A stretch of 64,000 nt of DNA from Rhodosorus marinus (taxonomy: Eukaryota > Rhodophyta > Stylonematophyceae > Stylonematales > Stylonemataceae), in NCBI GenBank assembly GCA_029953675.1, contig JAMWBK010000005.1, positions 1,922,001 through 1,986,000 of the forward strand, read 5' to 3'. The notes under the pieces were generated by a model that saw only the letters and a program-made list of their open reading frames with translations, was not told where the DNA came from and ran no database searches. This document shows, piece by piece, positions 1-11,779 of this stretch (the stretch's first letter is position 1; every line of letters begins with the position of its first letter). The position numbers and the translations under genes are program-made.

Positions 1-2
1 GC

Positions 3-94
3 CAGCTCAGCGTAGCGTCCCAGCTGGTCACTCGGGGCAGGTTCTCTGAGATACGCTCTGTCTGTGCGCTTACTCCGTCAGAGAAGGAATCATG
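3..94 (+). CDS. Possible 3' end of a gene entering from the left edge
   Basis: One frame is open from the window edge to a TGA at 92-94 and reads like ordinary protein (ends ...LTPSEKES). There is too little sequence to identify it, and it could be chance. An A-rich run follows the stop. Confidence 0.2.
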
Positions 95-885
95 AGCGAA
101 GTGGACTTCTAAAAAAAACACCAGAAACGCGTCTCAACAACCCAACCCCGGGTTGGATTTTCTCGTCTTTGATGAAACCCCCTTCCAGATCCGACGTTTC
201 TCTGCCGAAAGACATAATTCTAAGATAGCGACAAGATGGCAAGAGAAGACATCCACCTAGCTGATAAATGTTTTCGTTTTAACCTATGGACTTGACATAC
301 CCATGATAGGACCGATCCCTTACGAAAGTCATCTGGTCGGTACTCTCTGAGCCGGATAGGCCGGAATGTCAAGATGCTCCCTCCTGGGATGAAAAACGAA
401 AAAGCACTGATCCGCTTGGATCGGATTTGCACTGGCGTATAGTGTAAGAGGCCTCCGAATTTGCGGGAGAAGTGCATCCTCTGTCGTTGGTTCGACGGTA
501 GTGTGAGAATCGACCTTTCCATCGCTTCTCAAGAGTTGGCCTCGAAGGGAACGCAGTGAGTCTTTCCGTGACCGTAAAGAATGGCCCATGGAAATCTATG
601 AACCAAGAGCTGGTCATGGATGTTGCAGTCGTGATTTACGGACCCTTTTTTTGCGTGAACGGCTGAACGCTCAGGACCTGACCCCGGCTAGTTCAAGGCG
701 CTCCGCTGATAGTTTGGTCCGATGTGGGAGTGCCACAAGGCCTCAGCGGGTATCTGTGTCTATGTAAAAAAGAACAGTATTATTTATTATGCAAGATCTG
801 AGTTATAATTAGAATCCACGACAGCCGTGAAGATGATACAAACAAAAGTTCGAGACCTAGATAAATTCGTTGCGCCAGGTCTATC
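95..885. other. Gap with no supported gene
   Basis: Overlapping short frames are open on the minus strand between 220 and 617, but none starts with a convincing ATG context or resembles a known family. I see nothing definite here. A decayed mobile element is possible. Confidence 0.4.
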
Positions 886-1437
886 CTAGCCACTAGAGAT
901 ATACGTCTGCACGAGAAACGCCGGACCGAGCTTTTTGTGGTCTGTCACGTATCGCACTCTGTCTATTTGGCAGTAGGCGAAGAGGCTATTCTGCGGAACA
1001 GATACTAGCTCCAAGAGGCTATCGATCATTTCGTTCACTCGGGTGCCAACAACATGCGGCTCTTCGTTCATAAAGACGAGTTGAGGTTTGGAAATAATCA
1101 TGGGCAGCAAATCTAATTCCGCAACCACCAACGTAAACGAGCTCAAACTGCGCAATATTTTCATCTTGGCTTTCAAGGTTGCGACCAGATCATCTACTGT
1201 TTTGGAGGACGCCACAATGTCCGTCATCCTCCACAATTTGAACTGCTTCATTCCACCATGTTGTCTGTCCTCACTCCTCAACGTCAAAAACAGCTCATCT
1301 ACAGACTCCTCTCCAGCAGCCAACACATTGCTCCCTGATATCGCCTTTTGCGCCCAAGCCGCTGTCCTCCTCGAGCCAGTGCCATCGCTTTCTGCATCGG
1401 ATCGTTTTCGGGTAAAAGATGACATTATCGTGCTCAT
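886..1437 (-). CDS. Uncharacterised protein, 183 aa, single exon
   Basis: The first ATG of the frame is at 1437 and begins MSTIMSSFTRKR; the frame extends further upstream only through a TTG. The N-terminal 40 residues are basic and Ser/Arg-rich, like a disordered tail or targeting region. Residues about 60-180 have the mixed hydrophobic pattern of a folded alpha/beta domain (for example SSFTLVVAELDLLPMI). I do not recognise the family. Upstream, 1480-1860, the + strand becomes strongly C-rich, as seen before other minus-strand genes in this window, which supports a real gene starting here. Confidence 0.5.
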   Translation of the reverse strand: MSTIMSSFTRKRSDAESDGTGSRRTAAWAQKAISGSNVLAAGEESVDELFLTLRSEDRQHGGMKQFKLWRMTDIVASSKTVDDLVATLKAKMKILRSLSSFTLVVAELDLLPMIISKPQLVFMNEEPHVVGTRVNEMIDSLLELVSVPQNSLFAYCQIDRVRYVTDHKKLGPAFLVQTYISSG

Positions 1438-2957
1438 GTTTTTTTTAAAACAAACCCTCCCGTCAACCCCAAGACTAAACACTGAACACTCAACGCATGC
1501 CCCTCCGTTGCCCAAACCACAATCCAGAACAACCCAAAACCCCTTCCTCCTCCTTCACAGACCGAACAACCCTTCAAACCCTCCTCCTCAGAAACCAAAA
1601 CCACATAATAATTTGTTCCTTCCTCCTAGTTGCACAAACTCATCCCCTGTCTACCCAACCCCTCCCCCCTTAACTGACTCCAAAGCATCCCCAACAAGTA
1701 CCCCAGTTCACCCCAACCCAACTCCCCCATCCCACGCCTGTTGAATCCATACCAATACATCCAACCAACCCCTCTGTAACCATTTCAATTCCCAACTTCT
1801 ATTTTTTCTAACATTGTCTCTCCCCCCCTTACTCCCAATTTAAAGAAAATCTTCCACCATCCATATTAGAATTCCATTTTTTTACAAACCGCTCTAAATA
1901 TATCCCCTTTTAAAATAATAATAATACTACATATTACAAACTTTGTTTTCAAGCCTTCTTTTACCCCTCACCTTCACCCTCCACCCGATACCCCTTCAAC
2001 GGGTAACAAGAACGCAAACAAATGGGTGGCGGACTAGGTCAAGAAGAGAGGGGGGGGGAAGACGGGAATACAGAACCCATTACATCCTACGTACAATTTT
2101 TTGATTGTTTTTTGCCCATTTGTTTTTAATATCTAACAAAAAGGTGGCGACAAGAAAGCAAACATTGGGAGAGAACTTACCTTTACAATTTCTTCTATAT
2201 TCTAATTATGTGAATACAGTCGCGTGATCGACGCGGATTGATGGCTAGCTCACGTTAGTTGCGGAGATTATAGTTTTCTATTAAAAATGGTGGAGGATAT
2301 GATCAGTTGATTTTTGTTAAAAAATGGAAGCAAGAATTTGACAGGCTGTCCTATTGTTTTACTGTTTCTTGTGATAAAATGTGTGGTAGTTGGTGATGAT
2401 GGATTATGATTGTTTTTCGGACTACAGACAGTGCTTCCTTTTTTTTTGGACGTCGGGCCGGAGTGCGAAGGACGGTCTGAGAGGGAAGAAAGGAATTTTT
2501 GCTGGCGGTGCAACTTGCTGAAGGTTTGTTGAAGGGGTGCTTTCGTGGATAGGTTCCCTTTCATACTTCCAGCCCAGCTTGATTTATGGCGATCGTGGCA
2601 CTTTTTTTCTTAGATTGCTTGTACCTTGGTAGCCGTAGCGTGCCCCTCCTCCTGGCACAAAGAATCGTCACCAGTGGGAGATCCGCATGGCTCGGATGTG
2701 AGTTTGGATAGCGCAGGAAAGGTAGCCTACCTAAAACCCGACCCAACGCAATGAATATCGGACGGAGGTTGAAGTGGAGAGTTGGCGCGAAACTACTACC
2801 TTTTTGCATATACTTCCTCAATGGGTTCCTTTACAATTCTTTGGTAGGGCCAGTTAAAATAGTATGGATCATATTAACAAGTCACTACTTGGCCCCTGAT
2901 CAACTCGAACTTTGCACAATAAACGACGACGGGTTGGCTTTCCGACCACACCCGCAG
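1438..2957. other. Intergenic region: C-rich tract then AT-rich block
   Basis: From about 1480 to 1860 the + strand is very rich in C and A and poor in G, meaning G/T-rich on the coding strand of the upstream minus gene. AT-rich stretches lie at 1850-1960 and 2090-2340, with a G run near 2050. A 74-codon ATG frame at 2751-2975 (+) abuts the 3' end of the CSN2 gene but resembles nothing known. No gene is supported. Confidence 0.5.
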
Positions 2958-4814
2958 TCAACCCATCTTTCTTGAGACGGTCTTCTCGAAGCTGAGGAGC
3001 GATGAAGTCCAATTCTCAAGAGCCTTGATGCTCGCTTCCGAGTCATCCTCTTCTTGTAGTTCCAGAGTCCTCTGAATCTTAAACGCCAGAAGAAACAAGA
3101 GAAATCAAGGAAGTCAGAGGTCCAATTCGAATCGATTCCGAGTCTTTCCAGAGTGTTGCGCCATTACCTGGTCGATGTATCCATTGATCTTCCCGTCCAA
3201 GATAAGTTTAACTAAGAGAGTCTCAATCTCTGCTTCGGGGATGCTGAGCTTTTTTGCCACGATTGGGATGGAAACTCTGGAGTAGGACTGGACAAATCTC
3301 AGCAGCCCTCCGCTTCTGGCCTGAGTGAGTAGCTGTTGAATGTGAGCCACTATGAACGCATCCTTTGTCATGGATTCCTGGTTTTCCGCCAAAATCCTCT
3401 CGAGTTCGTTGACCTCCTGCGGGATATGGAGGAGTTGTGTTGTTTTGTTAAATCAAAGCTTCCATTATGACTAGTGCTGCCTTGATCAACTTGCTTGCAT
3501 GTCGCACCTTGTTTCTGTAAGCCTCGTTTAGCGATGTCATAGCGACAATCTCCGGATTGTCCGTGTAGGGCTTCGCTTCTGGATTATCAAAGGGGTTTAT
3601 GGGAGAGTCGGACAGCATGTTTGCGAGGACCAGGTATTTAAGACACTGAATGCGTCTCGGGTTCCCGGCTTCATCATAGTTCTTGAATGCTTCGTAAAAG
3701 TCAGTAAGGGCGTCCTGCTCCTTTCCTTCTGTCATGTGCATCTTTCCCCCACATTCACGAATGACACCCATAATTCTAGGGTGGGGAATGGCCGATTTGA
3801 CCTACAGGAAGACGCGCAAGCATGGTGTCAATTCCATGTAGTTGACCTCGTCGATACGACGCCAGAGCTGCTCTCACCTGCAGTGCCTTCTCATAGAGCT
3901 CCTTCAGTTTTTTTGTGTTCTTAGTCTCGGTATGCATCTGAATCTCAAGCGCGTAGATCTCCAGCAGCTGCGTGCCTGATTGATTGCAAACTCGTATTAG
4001 CCCTGAACGACCTCGGCGAAGGAGCGCGGTCATTTACTTACCTTTCTTTAGATCGTCAGATCCATCCTCTTTCTGGCAGCTCTTATGAAGTTCTTTCAGT
4101 ACTTTTTCCAGTTTCGCGTTGCCCCTGCCGAACACTTTCATATCGAACCACAGCTTTCCTAGTTTTAGCTTCGTATTGAACCTGCGCGGTATTGCAAACA
4201 TGTAGGCGCAGAACGTCGCGTTCAATCTACCCGTCTCCAGAACGCCCTAGACTCCTTGCGAACCCAACACAGAGCTTTTGTTGTATCTCACCACAATCTT
4301 TCATTCCTAGCTTCCTTCAGGACTTCCAAAGTCATCTCATAAAATTTTTCAAGATGCGAAAGCTCCTGAGACTGCGAGACATACTCAAGAATCGAGTTTA
4401 TCTTCTTCTCTGAATAGTTTCTCGTAACTGCAGACTTGACGTAAGTTAGCATATCCTTGTACCGCTTTAGCATCTCATCATACTGTCCTTTCCGGAACAA
4501 GATCTTCACAATCTGTTTCAGCGCCTTGAAGCCTAACGACAAAAGGATCGGTAATGAAACATTGCAACTAGACTCAGCATCAATGAGCAGTAGCAGGAAG
4601 CAACGCATCTATTCAACTGTGAAGCAAAGTTCAACTCACCCCATTGACCCTGCTCCTGCTCCATCTCTATCACCGCATCCATCTCCTTCAGAGTCAAGTC
4701 AGGATCGGATTCAATACTCCTCTTCGCTTCATAGTATTTGTTCTCAATCTCAACATCCTCCGCTTCTTCTTCATCCTCGGAATACTCAAACCCATAATCC
4801 TCCTCATCAGACAT
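2958..4814 (-). CDS. CSN2: COP9 signalosome complex subunit 2
   Basis: CSN2 is a PCI-domain subunit of the COP9 signalosome, which removes NEDD8 from cullin-RING ubiquitin ligases in nucleus and cytosol. The gene is split into several exons. Exon order on the minus strand: an acidic start ([23 protein letters not shown] at 4814); then TPR-like helices with [20 protein letters not shown] and [11 protein letters not shown]; then [13 protein letters not shown] and [11 protein letters not shown], all strongly diagnostic; then the winged-helix PCI part ([28 protein letters not shown]). A last exon, 2958-3071, joins after an intron at 3072-3167 and ends ...[21 protein letters not shown], matching the CSN2 C-terminal helix. 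Length and order match the family. Identity is very secure; inner exon edges were placed by eye. Confidence 0.95.
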
Positions 4815-5783
4815 TGTCAAAACCACCTTCTTCCTCAAAAAAAACAACCAAAGAAGCAATACCAGCTGAAACAAGCACTGGAGGAAAACTGAGGACAGGT
4901 TCGTTTACAAATCTCCGCTCCCTCCCCGCTCTCCTTTGCCTCTAGTCAATCCAAACCTCAAGAGGCACAGAATGCTACTTCTAATGGAACATCATCTCTT
5001 TAGTAGTAGAACCGCATGAACAAGACAATCGCTCTCAAAGGGAAGAGTGAATCCGATAGAGGGAAAGCTGAAACTGCCCAGCGTCCAGGATTACGATTCT
5101 GATTATCAGCTACCGAAGACAAGTTCAGCTGTTTGCTTGCCCAGTACGCCAGGCGATTTCTTGAGCAGTATTTTGTTGGGTCGAGGTCGAGAAATGCCAG
5201 CCAACAAATGTCGAGATCGCTCGAGGATCGGCTTTGTGCCCTTCCGCGCTGGGCACGGGTAACGACTGGAGCTCCGCATGAGTACGACGTATCCATATAT
5301 CGGTGTCTCGTTGTGATCCTTGCATCGCCGATCGTTTTGCATACAGTCGGAGCTCTATCTGCCGTGCGTACTTTCCGTGCTTGTAGTTTAATATTTAGGT
5401 CCGCAATGAGACCTATGATGCCGGGTGACCAAGCGTACAACTACTTCTCGGTCTATCTTCGGTGAGTTACACCGCTGTCCCTCTACACTCGTCTACGTAA
5501 TGGGTTGGTCACCAGGCCTGAGCAAGCCTAACGTCGTCGCCGGCAGAATCCTCACCACTCGGTACTGCGGATTGCTTCGGCTAGTAACCTTCCATGCAAC
5601 GATGTGAAGTACGAGACAAGCTCAACTGGAAGCACATTTTTGTGTTATTGTTTTTAAGTTTTCTTGCAATCTCTACGAAGGTCAGCGGCTTTATACGACG
5701 CTGCTATGACATCTTAAAGTTAGGTTATCAGCCGTGTACTGGAAAGTTGTAATATTAGTAAAATCCACGGATACACAAAGGTC
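4815..5783. other. Gap with no supported gene
   Basis: Frames of 60-146 codons are open on both strands at 5000-5610 and overlap one another. None has a recognisable domain. The region may be a decayed element or chance GC-rich coding-like DNA. Confidence 0.4.
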
Positions 5784-7694
5784 TCAGGCGCTCACTGTTG
5801 ATGGTGAGCTGAGGCTCGAGCAGTCACTCCCGTTCATCTCAGCGTCATGCCCTTGTGCGGAAATAGTTTGCTCGCAGTACTCTTTCAACCTGTCGCAAGC
5901 CTAGGGTACAAACAGCGCGAAACTCTCCCGTGAGCTCTTGACGCTTCGCTGGCGTTGCAAAGCCTGCTGTTCACAGAGCCTTCATTCACTCACCTCCATA
6001 AGAACCTCCCTAGGGGCTGAGAACGTTATTCGAACATATCCTGGAACACCGAAAACTGTTCCTGGTAAAACTATTATCCGCTGTCGGTCGAAGCAGCTGC
6101 AGGGGACGGTGGGGGGGACGGAGAAATACGAACCGAAAAGTAAGAATAACGGGCACAAGGGAGCAAGGGATCTGCTCTTTGCTGATAAACTTACTCCCGT
6201 GCGAAAGTGAGATCGTCCGCGTTAACTCCACGGACATTGACCAGCATGAACATGGAGCCTTGTGGACGGACAGCTTTTATTCCTGGGATTAACTTCAGTC
6301 GTTCATATACGAAGCTCGCATTGTCCTCCAATATTCCAACAACACCTGCTCAAAACGAACGGCACAAGTCGTATCAGCAGGACAAAGTGGTTGACCATAA
6401 AGGGAGTTCTGGGCCCGAACACATTTGCCGCAGTCAAGCAGCATTTGCTTACCTTGAAACCATGGTTCATCCACATTCGCCAAGATTTTCGGGAGCGCAG
6501 TTTGTACAATAGAGTTAGGCCCTACAATCAAAGTAGCGAGACGTTCCAGGCCCATTCGGACCTTCTTCAAAGCATTATCCACATCGTGGATAACCAGCCA
6601 TCCGAGTCGCCAGCCAGGTACCAGATACTTCTTCGAAATTCCACCAACCGAGATTATCGGTGTCTTTACCCTCAGCGAGCCCATCAACGGACTGTCGAGT
6701 CCAGCGAAACAAAATCCGTTGTAAATTTCATCTGCAATAATCGGAACTTGTCGCTTTCTACATATTGACGCAATCTCTTCGAGATGTGTTTCGCTGTAGA
6801 CAGAGCCTGTTTCCAAAGCGGCCAGACAGTCAGACACGTGAGAAATCGGAGAAGCGGAAAACAAGATCACAATGGTAGCATGGTCGAACCGCAAGGATTT
6901 GAAGGATTGTTTATCAAGACAGCAGCTGTTCTGCTATCGATGAGACCATCCAGAGCAGCTAGATCGACCTCCCAATCTCTGTCCGGGTCGAGCGGATATT
7001 CTCGAATCTCAACTCCGACATGCTCTAGAGTGGTTTGAGAAAGAGCAATTAGAAATAAGCGCGGAAGCAGAGCAGCAGAAATGTGGGTGGGGCCAACTGC
7101 ATACCAGCAATGGTATTGTACAATGGAAAGCCCGGCCGGGGTACCAGTACGTTCTGGTTCCGACTGGGATCTACGAGAGCAGTTATTGTCATTTGCAATG
7201 CATGTGAACACCCGCTAGTTAAGATGACATCGTCAGGTTCTACATGAACATCTTTCTTCGGGTCTGAGTACAACCTTGCTACCGCTTCTCTGGCGGTTCT
7301 GAGGCCCTACAGATTTCAACAAATGATCGAATTTCCTGGGGTGAGGCTTTGCTCACATTGTCTAGCTCTGAGGGGTAATGCTAATGCTCACTGTTGATGG
7401 GGCGTAGCCATTCGACATTCCGGACATAACTGCGTCTGCAACAGCTCTCGTCGCTTTCTCGCTGACGACAAGGTTGCCGTGAGTTGTAGGGTCTCCGATA
7501 GACAGGGATATAACTGCCTTTCCTTCGTCATTGCTGGTTTTCGAGGAGGTTAGGGTCTCAAATATCTCACGAATCTTGTTGGAAGTCCTCATCGCCGACA
7601 GAGCAGGAACCACTTCCCTGAACTCGACATCTTCAATAACCTCCCCGGCATTCACATCCAAGTCGTCCAACGTCGCATACATGTCGGACGCCAT
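5784..7694 (-). CDS. TAT: Tyrosine aminotransferase (class I/II, PLP-dependent)
   Basis: This enzyme transfers the amino group of tyrosine (or related aromatic amino acids) to 2-oxoglutarate using pyridoxal phosphate. Exons read in order: VISLSIGDPTTHGNL and NGYAPS; DVILTSGCSHALQM and NVLVPRPGFPLYNT; VLINNPSNPCGS; VPIIADEIYNGF; then GGISKKYLVPGWRLGW, which carries the Schiff-base lysine and is typical of TAT rather than aspartate aminotransferase. The C-terminal exons give GIKAVRPQGSMFMLVNV, FGVPGYVRITFSAPREV and finally ACDRLKEYCEQ, stop at 5784. The start chosen is ATG 7694 (MASDMYATLDDLD); an in-frame ATG lies at 7730. No clear targeting peptide is seen, so cytosol is likely. The tyrosine preference is inferred from family likeness. 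Confidence 0.93.
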
Positions 7695-8670
7695 CGCTGG
7701 TGCTGGTCCAGTGAACTCCTTACACCTCATCAACCGCGAGAAAACCAACACTCTCACACCTCCTCGCCCTACAAAACCCTCATTTCCTCCGGCAACTCAC
7801 AAGATCTCCCAGCACATCAGCGTACTAGCCCTATCCAAACCCTTTTATCACTGGTTTCTGACATTTACTTCCCCAAGAAAATACAATTACCACTAACTTA
7901 CTTCCTCCCCTTACCCTCTCTCCTTCCACTTGAAAAACTAAAACTTTTCCTCTCCAGGTTGCCAACCGCCATCCACTCCAGCCATTCACATCCACATCCA
8001 TAGCAATACGCGAGCAATGGCCCGCCAATCACCCTCCAATCAAAACCTATTTCTTTTAACCCCCCTCTTTACCACGCGCAAATTCTTTTTTGCGTTTCAA
8101 TTCAACCCCTTCCAAAACTCATATATTGATCCCTTTTATTTCAACAATACGATATAATGACATTTATTTGAAGGGGGAAGATATCTCCACCGATGTGTTG
8201 AATGGTACGTTCAAAAACAAGTATAAGGGGGGGGATGACTCCTGCAGGAGAGGTTGGATTTTGCAAAAGCACGTGAGTTGAATTCGCTTATAATTTCAAA
8301 ATTACCAATCAAGTTAAAATTTGGAATTACCACCTGAAAATGGACAATTTATTCTGATAAACAGGAATTTGGATGGAAGTATTTTGATTGGTATCAGTCA
8401 TTGATGGCGATGGCAGGCGTGAACGGCAATTGATCGTCTATTTAGTATGTTTATTTTTGTTATTTTGTTTGTTTATAGGTTATACTCTCTTGTATTGGGA
8501 AATTGACTCCGCCCGATTCGGTTGTGGTGCGGTTTTGGACCATCGGCACGTGGACTGGAACGAGCATTCTGTAAGAAAGTCAGGTGGAAGATCCGGGCCC
8601 TCTTGAGTGGAAGCGCTTGCAGGAATCTACATGAGATATCATCTAAACCATTTCATGCTTAAAGCGGGGC
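7695..8670. other. Intergenic: C-rich leader of TAT, then AT-rich DNA
   Basis: The + strand is C-rich and G-poor at 7700-8070, just upstream of the minus-strand TAT start. AT-rich sequence follows at 8090-8480. I find no gene. The arrangement fits the promoter signature seen before other genes in the window. Confidence 0.45.
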
Positions 8671-8997
8671 ATGACGGACTCCCCCTTCCAAGCGCTCAGG
8701 ATTTTTGGTAGAGAGTACCAAGGGCCGGACCTACTAGTCTTCGTTTTCGCTTTCTGGACAGAGTTTTCGCTGAGCCTTCTTTACGGAGCAGAGCTGGCGA
8801 AGCTTTCCGCAAACTGCTTCCAATACCGAAACTTTTTGATAGCTCCATATGCGTGTGCTGCTTTTTTTCTTCTTGCCGTTTTGACGTTGAAGATGAGCGG
8901 CATCCTGAAAGCTACTCCTTGGAATCTAGAACTTTGGTCAAATGTGGCGGGATGCCATCGGCGAATCTATGAACACCTTGATTCACAGGAAGTTTGA
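8671..8997 (+). CDS. Possible small membrane protein, unrecognised
   Basis: An ATG-initiated frame of 108 codons has two hydrophobic stretches, near residues 20-40 (LLVFVFAFW) and 57-75 (ACAAFFLLAVL), which could be membrane helices. No family likeness is seen and overlapping minus-strand frames are also open at 8983-9333. It may be a first exon, a real short protein or chance. Confidence 0.25.
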   Translation: MTDSPFQALRIFGREYQGPDLLVFVFAFWTEFSLSLLYGAELAKLSANCFQYRNFLIAPYACAAFFLLAVLTLKMSGILKATPWNLELWSNVAGCHRRIYEHLDSQEV

Positions 8998-9412
8998 AGA
9001 TATAAAACGGCCACGCAGAAGCTTTAAAAGTTTTCGATTTCGACTCCTTTGCAGAGGGTTCACAGCAAGTACGAAGTACCAGGTTTGCTCACCTGGAACC
9101 CGCACAAGTGCATACTCTCCTATCTTACATGCAATACAAAAATCCCATTCGTGGGACGTACATCGGCACTCGCAGACCACTCTCCTCAGTCGATCCTCCG
9201 CTTTGTCCTCTGCCTTGGCCTGTCGAGCGGAATGCGCCGTGTCTTCTTCGTGGTTGAATAGTGGAATCCGGCTACTTTGGTACCCGCCCCCTGGTCCTGT
9301 GCGGCAGTGCATCACCCGTACTCGCCGCCGCACGCGTATAAACCGGCTTTTATTTTGATATCTACGGTCGCAGGCGCATGGTACGGATCGCGAGGTGCAC
9401 TACTAGGTCCTT

Positions 9413-9793
9413 TTGCCTGTAGCTCAGGCGCTATATGCTGATGATGAGACACCTGTTGCCCAGCGCGTCGCGGATTTGGTAGTCACTGACCTGGCTGCTC
9501 GCCGGAGTGAGGATCTTGACATGTCTATTCCTTGGCTCCAGGCTACGCGATATCTTACCACGTCTGCACAACGTCGGTGCTGCCGCTGGTTCAATGCGAC
9601 GACCGTGAAGGAGTCTCAGCACGCTGAGGCGATGACTCATCCAACCTTTCGGGACTCGGCGCTGTCTCATCAGTTTGTACCGCTGATCATCGAATGCTTT
9701 GGTTTTTTAGACAGGGTTGCTTCTCGCTGGCTTCGTCGTGTTTTTCGGAATGCCCCCGGTCGTCTTGACAGCCTCCTCATTGAGATGCTCTGA
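9413..9793 (+). pseudogene. Degenerate reverse-transcriptase-like fragment
   Basis: The frame lacks an ATG and opens in ALYADDETPVAQRVADLV. Near its end it has SHQFVPLIIECFGFLDRVAS. That pattern, a 'FVPxxxExxG' block after an RNase-H-like or polymerase tail, is common at the C-terminal end of non-LTR retrotransposon ORF2 proteins. No intact polymerase motifs lie upstream, so this would be a 5'-truncated relic. Identification is by pattern memory only and is tentative. Confidence 0.35.
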
Positions 9794-11223
9794 CTCTCTG
9801 CCGTTCGAATGCTGCATGTTGCTGGACGCGCGTTCTCAGCGTCTCCCTTTCCGAAGCTAGATAGGATCTGAATAATCTGTTGTTTTTGACATGATGTAAT
9901 GACCAGTCTGGAATTAATTCCTATAGTGTGACTATGACTTCGGTCAAAAATGCCGAACTGCGCCTGATTTGTTTTATGACTCCCTGCGAAAGTATGAGTT
10001 GTACCGAGACTACCTCGAGCGAGTCTTCTCGAAAACATGTGACACGAGATGATGATCCTACAGTTTTACTAGCATGTTTAGAGGCCTTGCGGGATCTAGT
10101 CAATGCTATGGAAATAGAGCTGTCGAAGCCCTTCGTAGATCTGGTATGACGATGCGGTATGGCAACCTGACCGCGCCAAAATCCGGATCGGAAAATAACA
10201 GTTCCATTCAAGCACAAAACCCACCCCTATCACACTTGTTTTGGCGTAGCTGCGATGCAGTATAGGACAGTACGGTTTCAAATTGTCAGTACCCTGGGAA
10301 CTGGTGCCCGCCTATCCGACCGTAACTGAAGCTCTGCAGCTAGACCAGAAATCATGGCAGCGCATCATGGTAAACCTAATCAATCAAAATAATCTTTAAA
10401 GACTGAGCTGCGTGTGTATTTCAATGGTGATTATCCATCAACTTCAGCACACGTGCTATTTCTTGAATGGCCAAACGTGTGTTAGAGGACACTTGTCCTT
10501 TTCTCAATGCTTAAATTTAAAGACACGTGGGAGATTCTTAGATCACCGTTTATGAAAGCTGGGGCTAGCGGAAAACCCAGATTTTCGTGTGCAATCGGAA
10601 GAAATTTGAGCGAGCGTGAGACAACTCTACTTAGGGTCTAACCCCCCCTTTCCCCAAACGCAACTTTCCTGTATATGTTGCTAAATCACAAACTTTTAGA
10701 TTGCCCAATGCGAAATTCAAGTTCATGCATTCTCCCCCCTCTTTTTCCAACCTGTAGAAATGAGAAGCACAGACGACCTCAAACCCTCGAAACTGGACGA
10801 GGGCCTCATTCAACACTTCAGGTTTTCAAATTTACGTAATTTTTAGACCGGAATTCTCCTTTCCGCGGACGGTACCTGAAGATCATATGATATGATTTTC
10901 GCTTTTTTCTCGGTCACCATTAAGGGACAAACTAGTATTATATGTAAAAATCTTTTTTTTTGCGGTGCGGATGATGGGAGGTTTGCTTCCTCAGAGCTTC
11001 TTCGTTTTTGATTTACTTTTTAAACCTTTTTTCCATTTTAAAGGTCGTGGAGAAAGGGGTGGTTTGTACAACGCGGGAGACCGAGGGCGGGCGAGAAGTC
11101 GGTGCGAAGACATAAGCGTCGGTTTGCGAGGTGGGGTGTAAGTGAGACGGAGGCTGGGCGTTGTGACTGAGATCGTTTTCTGGACAGTGTACTTTAGGTG
11201 GGTTTCTAAACGCAAGCAGAAGT
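9794..11223. other. Gap; G-rich leader before the ClpS gene
   Basis: From 9800 to 10800 I see only short frames with no family likeness. AT-rich DNA at about 10820-10970 is followed by a G-rich stretch at about 11040-11200 just before the ClpS start, repeating the promoter pattern seen elsewhere. Confidence 0.4.
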
Positions 11224-11779
11224 ATGGCGTTCGTCGGGCCAGTGGGAGGATTGTTGTCCAAGGGCCGAGCGGATCGGCGCGTGGTAAGGTCACTCGGAGG
11301 AGGGAGTCAAAATAGCCCGCTCAATCCGGGAGCTGGGTCTTCAACAGTTTTGGAAAGACCTACTCAGACGCAGAAGGCGAAAATCGATCCTGGAAAGAGA
11401 TACAAAGTGATCGTGTTCGGCGAGAACGGACAGACGAGGTAGGACTCAAACTCTATTACTTTCTTTCGCTCTCGTATTTACTGCCCCGTGCGATCAAAGC
11501 GTGCGCAGCTTGAAAGATACGATTTCGAGCAGGCAGTTCCTGACAATTGTGGCTGGATAAGCTGGTTCTAACTGTTTGCTTTCTCTGCACAGGGACTTCA
11601 TTGCACAAGTACTGATGAAATGCTTACCGGGAATGCGGGAAGAGACGGCGAGGGAGATTGCTGACAAAGCGAAAAAGGCAGGGAAGGCAGTGGTTGGTGC
11701 GTGGATTTTCGAAATGGCCGAAGCGTATTGCGACTCGCTGAGAAGTTCTGGCTTGGTTGCGGATATTCAGCTGGAGTGA
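11224..11779 (+). CDS. ClpS-like Clp protease adaptor (divergent), probably plastid
   Basis: ClpS proteins bind substrates with N-degrons and hand them to the ClpC/ClpA unfoldase. Exon 1 is 11224-11438 and exon 2 is 11593-11779; the intron splits one Arg codon (AG|G). The protein is 133 aa. Residues 1-55 are Ser/Gly/Arg-rich, as in a plastid transit peptide, followed by the fold YKVIVFGENGQTRDFIAQVL, then IADKAKKAGKAVVGAWIFEM and a C-terminal strand GLVADIQLE. Length and helix order match ClpS. The usual binding-pocket residues are changed: the Asn-Asp-Asp run is Gly-Glu-Asn, the pocket Met is Arg, and the usual His of the 'VHxxG' segment is absent. It may therefore bind other cargo. Family assignment is strong; plastid location is inferred. 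Confidence 0.85.

Noticed and set aside
1088-1744. 218-codon plus-strand frame with Pro/Thr/Ser-rich tail
   Set aside because: It is antisense to the ORF at 886-1437 and then runs through the C-rich leader, which gives artificial Pro-rich translation.
5000-5607. Overlapping frames on both strands that look protein-like
   Set aside because: No ATG in good context, no recognisable domain, and both strands are open, which is common by chance in GC-rich DNA. Kept only as part of a gap.
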